Below, piece after piece: positions 1-6,465 of a stretch of DNA of 22,563 nt. Position 1 is the first letter of the stretch; every line of letters starts with the position of its first letter. The notes beneath the pieces are model-generated. The model was not told where the DNA came from. It ran no database searches and was given only the letters and a program-made list of their open reading frames with translations. The stretch is taken from positions 1 to 22,563 of the forward strand of contig DATJPQ010000147.1 of NCBI GenBank assembly GCA_035506315.1. Reading direction: 5' to 3'. The position numbers were made by a program, and so were the translations under genes. The stretch comes from MWDT01 sp035506315 (GTDB taxonomy: Bacteria; Verrucomicrobiota; Verrucomicrobiia; Opitutales; Opitutaceae).

Positions 1-622
1 CCGCAAATATAGTCATAGTGTCATTGCCAGGGAAGATATGCCATCTCCACAGGTGGAAGACCAGGTTTGCACTCTCATAGATGGTGCCAATTACTACGCT
101 CCATAGCCAGAGTGACAGAAAGGCATTGCCATGCCGCATGAGGCATTGGCCTAGGGGGCCTGTTTGCCGTCTCCATAATACCAACAACACCTCTGTTAGT
201 CCCATCAGGACAAGACCGCTGCCAAGTGCCGACAGGAAAGCTACATGTCCCCGGTAGGTCAGGCAGATAATACCGAGGGACAGCATTCCGAACACAAAAA
301 GGAGAAGCCTCCGGAGCTGGATCGACTGGTTGGAAATAAACTTAACAGGGAGTATCTCTGCCGTAAGAATTGCAGTTCCATACGAAAAAAGGCCGTTCAT
401 TATCGCAAACGGCAGTGTTAGTGGCACGACGTAGTCGAAGACGGCTGCCGATTTGCCTACCAGGAAGTCAAAAAAAAGACCGATAATAACTCCGCAAAGC
501 AACGCCAGCGGGATTCTATTTAGTAGGGTACGAGCTTTTGCCTTTGTCAGAAAAGCTACGATCACTAGTGTCACCAACTGCACGGCTATCACGACTACGA
601 AATTGGTTGTTAAAAAGTACAT
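1..622 (-). CDS. Unrecognised multi-pass membrane protein, 5' part (cut by the left window edge)
   Basis: Reading the minus strand from an ATG at 622 gives 207 codons with no stop before the window edge. An in-frame TAA lies five codons upstream of the ATG, so the start is close to this point. The product is strongly hydrophobic, with about six likely membrane segments near residues 6-26, 37-56, 63-88, 105-123, 128-150 and 168-190. The last part carries an aromatic run (W174, W192, W194, H195, F197, P198) after E183 and N186. Codon and base composition are clearly AT-richer than the other genes here, which suggests recent acquisition. No Shine-Dalgarno motif is visible. I do not recognise the family. 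The C-terminus is outside the window, so neither function nor length can be given. Gene reality is supported by the long open frame and regular hydrophobic pattern. Confidence 0.72.
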   Translation of the reverse strand, partial: MYFLTTNFVVVIAVQLVTLVIVAFLTKAKARTLLNRIPLALLCGVIIGLFFDFLVGKSAAVFDYVVPLTLPFAIMNGLFSYGTAILTAEILPVKFISNQSIQLRRLLLFVFGMLSLGIICLTYRGHVAFLSALGSGLVLMGLTEVLLVLWRRQTGPLGQCLMRHGNAFLSLWLWSVVIGTIYESANLVFHLWRWHIFPGNDTMTIFA

Positions 623-651
623 TAACAGTAAAAGTTAAGGACGCTCATTTC

Positions 652-679
652 TCTTGCATTGACATAATATAATGCAAGA
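652..679. repeat. 9-bp perfect inverted repeat in AT-rich leader
   Basis: TCTTGCATT at 652-660 is mirrored by AATGCAAGA at 671-679, with a 10-base AT-rich spacer. It lies 30 bases upstream of the membrane-protein start at 622. The spacer includes TATTAT/TATAAT-like hexamers on both strands, so this could be an operator over a promoter. No convincing -35 element was found on either strand. A short terminator-like hairpin is the alternative. Confidence 0.5.
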
Positions 680-1080
680 TTTTCAATCATAAGAATTGTA
701 ACAAGTTAATAATCTTCCAAAGACCACCCTGGCATTGCAAGCCAATAGCTGTTGCTGCACCAGTGGTGATTCCTTTTTGGGGAGGCAGATCGGCAAGAAG
801 GGGGAGCAAAACGGGTCAGGTTGAGGATATTGATATTTAACTCTTCGGGCCGTTGAGAAGGGACCGGTTAAAGCAGCCTTCCCATATGGCTTGGCACCGG
901 CGGACCAAAACGGTCCGGGCAATAAGGTGAAGGGTGAGACGAGCCTGATAAACACTGCGGGCGTCCGAACCGGGCGCAGCCGGGCTTGCGAGCGCTCCGA
1001 TGCAATCATGCGTAATACGCAATATTGGGGATCGGCGTATTTGGACGAGGAAATTGTCGAGCCCTTGAAAAGGGCTCATA
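680..1080. other. Intergenic stretch without a supportable gene
   Basis: About 400 bases where composition changes from AT-rich (left) to GC-rich (right). Short open frames on both strands show no family resemblance and overlap one another. The only structured item is the palindromic repeat at 990-1021. No tRNA, transposase fragment or terminator was recognised. Confidence 0.5.
990..1021 (+). repeat. Palindromic repeat, copy A
   Basis: The 8-bp palindrome GAGCGCTC (990-997) is followed by a second palindrome TGCGTA-A-TACGCA (1009-1021). The same arrangement occurs in the same orientation at 5426-5457 (copy B), where the second palindrome is TACGTA-A-TACGTA. Similarity between the copies extends loosely upstream (GTCCGA...CGGGCT). 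The element lies just downstream of the alpha/beta hydrolase gene. Confidence 0.6.
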
Positions 1081-1803
1081 TCAACTCGCTGTATGGCAAG
1101 CTTCTTCGATGATGGCGGCGACGGCCTCGGGCATGTCGACCTGGCAGTCATGGCCGGTCGGCAATTCGCGATATTCCCAGCCTTCGCGTTTCGCACGCTC
1201 CGCAAACGGGGCGAAGACGGCGCGCGCTCCGTTGCCTCCACCGGTGCACGCAAGGAACGTGCGGGCCACCCGGATTCCCCGCGGATCGTCACGTAGCGGC
1301 TGGGCGAAGCAGCGCACTGAGAAATCCCACATCCGGTCCCGGACAAAATCCCGGGCCGCACCTTCGAGATGCCACACATCCAGCAGCCGCTCGTGCGGGA
1401 CGATGCGGAACCCGTCGGGGGCGACCAGCGATTGGAACAGATCGCGGATGGGCTGTGGCATGAAATCGATCGCCGCCCGGCCCTTTTCGGGGGCAAACGC
1501 GTCGACGTACACCAGGTGGGCCAGGCGCGACGGCACGCGCGCGGCCACCCCCGTGATGACCATCCCGGCGTAACTGTGACCGGCGAGCACGACCTGGCGC
1601 AGATCGTGCGTCTCCAGAAAACGCACGATGTCGGCAATGTGCGTGTCGAGGTCGATGCCGGCCGTCATCGGCCCGCCGCGCGGCCCCATGCCGCTCAATT
1701 CCGGCGTGTAGACCGAATGCCCGGCGCGGCGCAGCCCCGGCACGACGAGATCCCACGTCGCGGACGTCTGCAACGCGCCGTGTACAAGAACGACCGTGCT
1801 CAT
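1081..1803 (-). CDS. Alpha/beta hydrolase, esterase-like (MES/salicylate-esterase type)
   Basis: The 240-residue product starts with the V-x-V-H-G strand and oxyanion region (VLVHGA, residues 5-10). It has the nucleophile elbow G-H-S-Y-A-G with Ser77 and a C-terminal catalytic His218 in the GHDCQVDMPE segment. This layout matches small cytoplasmic alpha/beta hydrolases related to plant methyl esterases and bacterial salicylate or pyrethroid esterases. The catalytic acid is not obvious by eye. The length is normal and there is no signal peptide. The ATG at 1803 overlaps the stop of the NmrA-like gene as ATGA, so the two are probably translationally coupled. The substrate is unknown; the pairing suggests a shared small-molecule pathway. 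Confidence in the fold is high, in the substrate nil. Confidence 0.92.
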   Translation of the reverse strand: MSTVVLVHGALQTSATWDLVVPGLRRAGHSVYTPELSGMGPRGGPMTAGIDLDTHIADIVRFLETHDLRQVVLAGHSYAGMVITGVAARVPSRLAHLVYVDAFAPEKGRAAIDFMPQPIRDLFQSLVAPDGFRIVPHERLLDVWHLEGAARDFVRDRMWDFSVRCFAQPLRDDPRGIRVARTFLACTGGGNGARAVFAPFAERAKREGWEYRELPTGHDCQVDMPEAVAAIIEEACHTAS

Positions 1804-2708
1804 GACACGGGCGCGGTGGCGCGTCCGCGTTGCGCCAGGACGGATGACACATACTCCCGGACCGACGTCAGACGGCCCGGAAACAGCGCGAGCGCGGGCG
1901 CCACATCCATCGCGTCACCCAACGCATAACCGAGCATCAGCGCGGCGAAGGATTTTTGCATGGGATCGGTCGCCGCCTCGTATTGCGAACGCAGCGCCGT
2001 TTCCGGCACGTATTCTGGCACGATCTCGGCGGCGCCGGCCGCCTCGAACATCCGCACGACTTCCCGCGGGCTCAGGGCTTCCGGCCCGCCGACTTCCAGC
2101 ACCACGTGGCGCGCCGCCGGCTGGTCCGCCGCGGCCGCCGCGATCCGCGCGACATCCTTGTAGGATATCCAGCTCAACCGGTTCTCGCCGGCGCCATAGA
2201 TGCGGACCTTTCCGTTGAGCGGATCGAAGCCGAGCATCGGCGTCAGCCACACCTCCATGAAATACGAGGCCTGCAGCACTATATACTCCAGGCCCGAGGA
2301 TTTCAGCCGTTGCTCGACCGCCTGCTTGGCCTGCGAGAGCGGACACGGGCACTGAGGCTTCGCGCGAAACGATACGAAGACGAACCGCTTCACGCCGGCG
2401 GCCTGGGCGGCGTCGATCAAGGCCAGCTGGCCGGCTTCGTCGACCGTCTGAATCGAGTCGCCGGCCTGGCGCGAGAAGGTCGACGATGCCGTTGAGATCA
2501 CCGTCTGCACTCCCGTGCAGGCGCGGCGCAACGCCGCCGGGTCCTTCAGGTCGCCGCCGGCGAACTCGCATCCGAGCTGCTGCAGCTGCGCGCGTTTTTC
2601 TGCGTTGGCGGTGCTCCGGACCAAAGCCCGCGTCGGACGCCCGACCGAGCGCAACTGCCGGCAAATCTCCATGCCCAACAATCCTGTGCTGCCTGCGATT
2701 AAGTTCAT
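1800..2708 (-). CDS. NmrA-like / atypical SDR NAD(P)-binding protein
   Basis: The 302-residue product opens with a Rossmann nucleotide-binding motif, G6-S-T-G9-L-L-G12. It continues with a typical NmrA/HSCARG-like pattern: a GDLKDP segment, 'VKRFVFVSF', and 'SGLEYIVLQASYFMEVW'. Such proteins bind NAD(P)(H) and act as redox sensors, quinone reductases or isomerases. The canonical Tyr-x3-Lys of classical SDRs is not evident. The frame stays open further upstream, but I choose the ATG at 2708. It directly precedes the dinucleotide fold and has a GGAG Shine-Dalgarno 9 bases before it (2721-2718). It overlaps the next gene by four bases and follows the TPR gene by 68 bases. The specific reaction cannot be assigned. 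Confidence 0.9.
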   Translation of the reverse strand: MNLIAGSTGLLGMEICRQLRSVGRPTRALVRSTANAEKRAQLQQLGCEFAGGDLKDPAALRRACTGVQTVISTASSTFSRQAGDSIQTVDEAGQLALIDAAQAAGVKRFVFVSFRAKPQCPCPLSQAKQAVEQRLKSSGLEYIVLQASYFMEVWLTPMLGFDPLNGKVRIYGAGENRLSWISYKDVARIAAAAADQPAARHVVLEVGGPEALSPREVVRMFEAAGAAEIVPEYVPETALRSQYEAATDPMQKSFAALMLGYALGDAMDVAPALALFPGRLTSVREYVSSVLAQRGRATAPVS

Positions 2709-2757
2709 ATTTTTGATCTCCGCGGCCGAGTCTACCCGATCCGCCGCCGGTCCGGCA

Positions 2758-2774
2758 GTAACCGTTACGGTAAC
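2758..2774. promoter_or_regulatory. Overlapping palindromes, possible operator
   Basis: GTAAC-C-GTTAC-G-GTAAC contains two overlapping 11-base palindromes (arms GTAAC/GTTAC). It lies in the 68-base gap between the TPR-protein gene and the NmrA-like gene, 50 bases upstream of the latter's start. Symmetric half-sites of this kind are typical for dimeric regulators; the role is inferred only. Confidence 0.35.
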
Positions 2775-2776
2775 AT

Positions 2777-4654
2777 CTAATCCCGGGTCTTGCCGGCCGC
2801 CGGGCGGTGCCCGGTCCCGCCGTGAGTCGGCTGCCCGCCGGTCGTAATGCGGGCAAAACGCGGTTCGGCCCGCAGCTCCCGCAGCGTCGGCCACACCGGG
2901 GTAAACACCGCGTAGGTGTCATGGCCGCGGGCGGCCGCTTCGAGTTCGGTCAAGGCCGCGTCAACGTGGCCCAGCCCGGCCTGGACCTGGGCGAAATCCC
3001 ATCGTGGGACATAGCGGCTGGATGCCATCTGCTCGAGCTCGCGCAGCTGGGCCTCGGCTTGCGACCGTTTGTGCCAGCGGCCGTAGCAGAAACCCAGCGT
3101 GCCGATGACGCGCGAGCGGAACGCTTCATCGGTGCACAACGATCGCGCCCGGAGCAGCGCCTCCTCCGCCGCCGGGAACTGGCCGCGCGTGGCGTGGCTC
3201 AGGCCGAGAAACCAATACGGCCGGTGAAAATGCGGCGCGAGCTCGAGCGCCCGCCGGCACGCGGCGGCGGCGTCGTCGTGCTCGCCGGCGAAACAGTACA
3301 CCAGGCCAAGGTCCGCGATGATCGGGAGCGCCAGCGGGTCGAGGTCGACCGCCCGTTCGATCCCGGCGATGGCGTCGTCGAGCCGCCCCGCCGTGGCGTG
3401 GTTGAACAATCCATTCCAATGATGGACGGTCGCGTAGCTGCGATCGAGGTCCAGGGCGCGGCGGAAGCCCGCTTCCGCCGCCACCCGGTCGCGTTCGTAG
3501 ACGCTGTGCACCGCGGCGGCCGACGTGTGCGCCTCCGCCAGGCCCGGGTCGAGCTCGAGCGAGCGCCGGGCCGCCACCCGGGCCTGGGGCATGGCGCTCG
3601 CGGGCGGTTCCGCGCCCGACAAGCCGAGCAGCAAATGGCAGTCCGCCATGCCGGCGTAAGCGCGGGCGAACTGAGGATCGAGCCGCACGGCCTCGGCGAA
3701 ATGGCCGGTCGCCGCGCGCAAACTTTGCGCGGTGCGATGGTTCCAGAGGCAGCGTCCGCGCAGGTATTCGTTGTACGCCGGGAGTGCGCCGGGGCTGCGG
3801 GCCGGCCGACGTGCCGGTTCCGGCTCGATGAGCCGGATCCGCAGGGCGCGGTGAATCGCCGCCGCGATCTCGTCGTGGATGGCGAAGATATCCGTCAACT
3901 CCCGGTCGTAGCGATCGGACCAGAGGTGACAGCCGTCGGCGACGTTGATCAGCTGGGCCGTGATGCGCACGCGGCTGCCGGACTGGCGGACGCTGCCTTC
4001 GAGGATTTTACCGGCCTCGAGCAGGCGGCCGATCTCCCGCACGTCGCGCGCCTGTTGCTTGAACTGGAAACTCGAGGTCCGCGCGACGACTTGCAGCTGC
4101 GCGTCGCGGGCGAGGACGTTGATCAGCTCTTCCGTCAGGCCATCGCTGAAATATTCGCTGTCTGGCGCCGCGCTCATGTTAATGAACGGCAGCACGGCGA
4201 TCCGGTGCCCGATCAGGCTTGGAGCGGTTGTGCCGCCGGCCTCGCTCTCCCCGGGCTCCGCGGCGCGGAGCCTGAATACCGGCGTGTATCGGCCCTTGGG
4301 TACCTCGATGATCACCGGGTCAGCTGCACCGAGGTAGTAATCGTGCAGCCGATGGCGGAGCCGGCCCATTTGCACGCGCACGATGGGATCGATCGCCGCG
4401 TCGTAGTTCGCTGTCGGGCGCCCGAAGACCTCCAGACCGAGCCGGGTTTCCTTCAGCTGCCCGCCGCGCCCCTGCAGGGTCTCCTCGACGACAAAATGGA
4501 GGAGCTTGGCCAGCCCCGGGGCGTGCACGAGTTGGGGACTGGCGAGGAGCCTTTTGACCTGGGCGTGGATGGCGTGGGCGGGGATCGACACGGAGGTGGC
4601 TCGCAGTATGAACGGCGAAACCCACCGGCCCAGCCTTAAAACGTGAACCCGCAT
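2777..4654 (-). CDS. TPR protein with FlgO/TolB-like domain and CadC-type N-terminal region
   Basis: The 625-residue product has three parts. Residues ~25-130 form the conserved N-terminal region often annotated with CadC-like or adenylate-cyclase-like TPR proteins (LKE..LGLEVFGR, YDAAIDPIVRVQMGRLRHRL, EVPKGRYTPVF), a likely winged-helix-type domain. Residues ~150-275 are a FlgO/TolB-like domain (IAVLPFINMS, then DGLTEELINVLA). From ~290 to ~590 are helical tetratricopeptide repeats (for example GLAEAHTSAAAVHS). There is no membrane segment between the first two parts, so it is probably soluble. The frame also opens with GTG at 4660, but GGAGG at 4664-4660 lies five bases before the ATG at 4654, which fixes the start. 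It probably regulates or scaffolds the adjacent NmrA/hydrolase pair. DNA binding is inferred, not shown. Confidence 0.87.
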   Translation of the reverse strand: MRVHVLRLGRWVSPFILRATSVSIPAHAIHAQVKRLLASPQLVHAPGLAKLLHFVVEETLQGRGGQLKETRLGLEVFGRPTANYDAAIDPIVRVQMGRLRHRLHDYYLGAADPVIIEVPKGRYTPVFRLRAAEPGESEAGGTTAPSLIGHRIAVLPFINMSAAPDSEYFSDGLTEELINVLARDAQLQVVARTSSFQFKQQARDVREIGRLLEAGKILEGSVRQSGSRVRITAQLINVADGCHLWSDRYDRELTDIFAIHDEIAAAIHRALRIRLIEPEPARRPARSPGALPAYNEYLRGRCLWNHRTAQSLRAATGHFAEAVRLDPQFARAYAGMADCHLLLGLSGAEPPASAMPQARVAARRSLELDPGLAEAHTSAAAVHSVYERDRVAAEAGFRRALDLDRSYATVHHWNGLFNHATAGRLDDAIAGIERAVDLDPLALPIIADLGLVYCFAGEHDDAAAACRRALELAPHFHRPYWFLGLSHATRGQFPAAEEALLRARSLCTDEAFRSRVIGTLGFCYGRWHKRSQAEAQLRELEQMASSRYVPRWDFAQVQAGLGHVDAALTELEAAARGHDTYAVFTPVWPTLRELRAEPRFARITTGGQPTHGGTGHRPAAGKTRD

Positions 4655-4716
4655 CGCCACCTCCGCCCCCCGGCCACCTGCGCCCTATGCAAAGGAGTCG
4701 TTTAATAAAGTGGCCT

Positions 4717-5331
4717 TTAGTGACGAATCGGAGGCAACGGTCCTCCGGTGCTCTGAGCCGGTTGGGGCGAATCGGGCGCATCGGGTGATCTGGAATAGCA
4801 CTCAACGGTGCGCATTCCCTGAGACGAGTTAAGGGTGATGTGCACCGGTTCAGCGCCGTGGTTGATAGCGTCGAACGCTTCGCGCAGAGTGAGCGAGGCC
4901 GCATCACGTCCTTCTATCTGTACAATACGCTGGTTCCAATGCCCGGGCTCCAGCCACCTGATCAGGCCGCCACCGGTATTGCCGGTCCGATCATGCATCA
5001 GCACGAGGGTTCCGTAGGCAGGGTTTTGGGATGATTGTATTGCCCTGATACGATAGGCGACCGGCCGACATGTTTTAACTTCAACGGAAGCCATCGCGAT
5101 CGTCGGATCAGGCTCCTGCGGTTGGGCCGCAGCTGAAAGCGACGGCAATTCCGGGAAATGAGGCTGCCCCGCGGCTGGAATCGCAGAATCGACGGGCGGA
5201 TGTTTGTTGCCGGGCGCGTCAACAGCAGTCACCGGCACCATATCGGGCCGCATCGTGGTTGGCTGGGGCGCAGCACAAGCGGTGAACAGCAACGATCCTG
5301 CAGCCAGCAGATGCGAGGCAGTTATTCTCAT
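4717..5331 (-). CDS. Hypothetical lipoprotein
   Basis: The 204-residue product begins MRITASHLLAAGSLL and has a lipobox L-F-T-A-C with lipidation at Cys19. A Pro/Ala-rich linker (residues ~21-80) follows, then a compact domain (~82-180) with alternating beta-like segments and a Pro/Ser-rich tail. Cys89 and Cys178 could form a disulfide. I do not recognise the domain; phrases such as 'EGRDAASLTLREAFDAIN' slightly recall PDZ-like ligand grooves, but that is not enough to call. It is 62 bases upstream of the TPR gene on the same strand, so co-transcription is possible. No Shine-Dalgarno is visible before the ATG. Confidence 0.75.
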   Translation of the reverse strand: MRITASHLLAAGSLLFTACAAPQPTTMRPDMVPVTAVDAPGNKHPPVDSAIPAAGQPHFPELPSLSAAAQPQEPDPTIAMASVEVKTCRPVAYRIRAIQSSQNPAYGTLVLMHDRTGNTGGGLIRWLEPGHWNQRIVQIEGRDAASLTLREAFDAINHGAEPVHITLNSSQGMRTVECYSRSPDAPDSPQPAQSTGGPLPPIRH

Positions 5332-5638
5332 CGCAAACGTCCGGACGTTATCATGATCGAAGGCCGTTGAACAGGGATAAGGTCAAAACTGCCGTCCGAG
5401 CACGAATCGGAGAATTCGGGCTGGTGAGCGCTCCGCTTGAATGATACGTAATACGTAACATGGTAAATCGCCTTGGGCATGGGCGGGACCCAGACTTCGA
5501 CGGAGGCTTCAACCTCCGCCAAGGCTTCCGCCCACGCCGGGCTACGGTGAGACAAGACGGCAGACAAGCCGGTAGGCACGCGGCCCAGGCCACGTTGGCC
5601 GGCAGTGGCGGACTGACCTTCGACTGGCGCAGGGTACC
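5332..5638. other. Intergenic stretch with repeat copy B and a small hairpin
   Basis: About 300 bases between the lipoprotein start and the ssrA terminator. It holds the palindromic repeat copy at 5426-5457 and a hairpin CGGAGG-N6-CCTCCG at 5501-5518. Frames through this stretch show no recognisable protein. Confidence 0.5.
5426..5457 (+). repeat. Palindromic repeat, copy B
   Basis: GAGCGCTC at 5426-5433 is followed by TACGTA-A-TACGTA at 5445-5457. It matches copy A at 990-1021 in order, spacing (11 bases between palindromes) and orientation. Where the arms differ (first G to A, last C to T) the change is symmetric, so pairing is kept. Confidence 0.6.
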
Positions 5639-5675
5639 AATTAAAAAGGCCACCGGGAACCGGTGGCCTTTTAAT
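5639..5675 (-). terminator. Rho-independent terminator of ssrA
   Basis: On the minus strand, immediately after the tmRNA CCA end, AAAAGGCCACCGG (5672-5660) pairs perfectly with CCGGTGGCCTTTT (5656-5644) around a three-base loop. A T-run and AATT follow. A 13-bp GC-rich stem with a U-tract at this place is a clear intrinsic terminator. Because the arms are A/T-flanked on both sides it could work in both directions. Confidence 0.9.
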
Positions 5676-6027
5676 TGGTGGAGGTGCCGGGATTTGAACC
5701 CGGGTGCCCCTGACCTTCACGAACCGCGTCTACCTGCGTAGTGCCGCCTTGATCTCACCGCCGTCATGCCGCAGCACGCGCTCGACGTCGGCCAGCCACC
5801 GGTTGAAGTTACGGGCCCGCGCGTCGGCGACGGCCGCACGGGCTATACCTGCTGTCGACGTTCGCACCCGCTAGCAGGCGTCACTGGGCGAACGTGGCGG
5901 CGTTAGGCCGCCAGAGGCATTTCTTCGTAGGTGCCTATTATTGTTTTTGAAGAGAGATTAACGAGGGACCTTCACCCTCGACAGGCAACGGCGCGCTCCA
6001 ACCAAGGGTCGAATCCAGAACACCCCC
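5676..6027 (-). ncRNA. ssrA: tmRNA (transfer-messenger RNA), one-piece
   Basis: This RNA rescues stalled ribosomes with SmpB and adds a degradation tag. The 5' end reads GGGGGTGTTCTGGATTCGAC (from 6027), the tmRNA signature. The 3' end has a T-arm CCGGG-TTCAAAT-CCCGG, the acceptor strand CACCTCC, discriminator A and an encoded CCA (5678-5676). The acceptor pairs GGGGGTG/CACCTCC with a G3-U70 wobble, the alanine identity element. The likely tag frame is 5935-5903: ten codons for GTYEEMPLAA, then TAA. That stop sits in the loop of a hairpin GGCGGC-CTAAC-GCCGCC, as in other tmRNAs. A pseudoknot-like CGAGGG/CCCTCG hairpin precedes the tag by about 30 bases. Total length is 352 nt, and the resume codon is ~93 nt from the 5' end; both are typical. 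The terminator follows directly. The exact resume codon (GGC) is inferred from tag length. Confidence 0.95.
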
Positions 6028-6039
6028 AAATTCTAAATA

Positions 6040-6118
6040 CAAATTCGAAACTCGAAATCCGAAATCCGAAACGCCGGATCCGAAACGCGGAACCCGGAAC
6101 GCGAAACTCGGAACCCGT
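6040..6118. repeat. Degenerate short tandem repeat (CGAAAYCCGAAA type)
   Basis: A run of units near CGAAATC / CGAAACG / CGGAACC, each ~7-9 bases, spans about 80 bases beside the 5' end of ssrA. On the minus strand it translates as a monotonous F-R-V/S-x pattern, which produces spurious open frames. The unit decays from CGAAAT-like near ssrA to CGGAACC-like further away. Confidence 0.7.
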
Positions 6119-6294
6119 ACGACGGTCGGCGATTTTCGATCGGGGAGTGCCGAACGGATCGGCACGAGCGCAGCCAATCAAAGAACAGGACCGGAGAATT
6201 TGCCGCAGGCGGCGGCGGAAGGCAAGCGCCGGGCGCGGGGGGTGGTTTAACCTGAATTCCACAGACCGATCTCGTCACAGCGGAATGACTTTCC

Positions 6295-6324
6295 CGCGGA
6301 TTACGCGGATAAATGCGGATGGGG
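6295..6324. repeat. GCGGAT triple repeat
   Basis: GCGGAT occurs three times, at 6296, 6305 and 6315, within a phrase built from GCGGATTAC and GCGGATAAAT. Phrases of this type are dispersed between genes in several environmental bacterial lineages (recollection, not checked). Confidence 0.45.
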
Positions 6325-6350
6325 AGCGCAGGCCAACCCGGAATCTGGTT

Positions 6351-6376
6351 TTACAAAGGTAACCAAGAGAACGAAG
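6351..6376. repeat. ACAAAGGTAACCAAG-type intergenic phrase
   Basis: The stretch from TTACAAAGG to GAACGAAG resembles an AAAGG-AAC-AAAGG-AAACGAAGG phrase seen between genes in related bacteria. It is recognised by its A-G periodic pattern only; a genome count would settle whether it is dispersed. Confidence 0.35.
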
Positions 6377-6465
6377 GGCTTAAGGAGTTGGTCGGTCGGG
6401 GCGGATTGCATCGCGACGAAACCATGAGGGCCTCCCGAGCTTTTATCCCAAGCCCGACAAACTCC

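Larger units (their letters stand above)
6028..6465. other. Intergenic stretch upstream of ssrA, rich in short repeats
   Basis: About 440 bases without a supportable gene. It must contain the ssrA promoter: TATTTA or TAGAAT just before 6027 on the minus strand are -10 candidates, but no good -35 is seen. Three phrase-like repeats occur here (6040-6118, 6295-6324, 6351-6376). The open frames through it are made of the repeats. Confidence 0.5.

Noticed and set aside
453..638. 61-codon plus-strand open frame
   Set aside because: The opposite strand encodes the longer hydrophobic membrane protein with better coding character.
683..1009. 108-codon minus-strand open frame
   Set aside because: No family pattern, spans the composition change and the repeat region; other frames overlap it equally.
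2807..4639. 610-codon plus-strand open frame
   Set aside because: Antisense shadow of the TPR protein; Arg/Gly/Pro-rich composition without recognisable motifs.
5676..5720. tRNA 3' fragment as an integration (att) scar
   Set aside because: The upstream sequence completes a full tmRNA, so the T-arm is not a remnant; no second copy of the 3' end was found in the window.
5938..6362. Several 60-140 codon frames on both strands
   Set aside because: They run through ssrA and the adjacent tandem repeat and owe their length to them.
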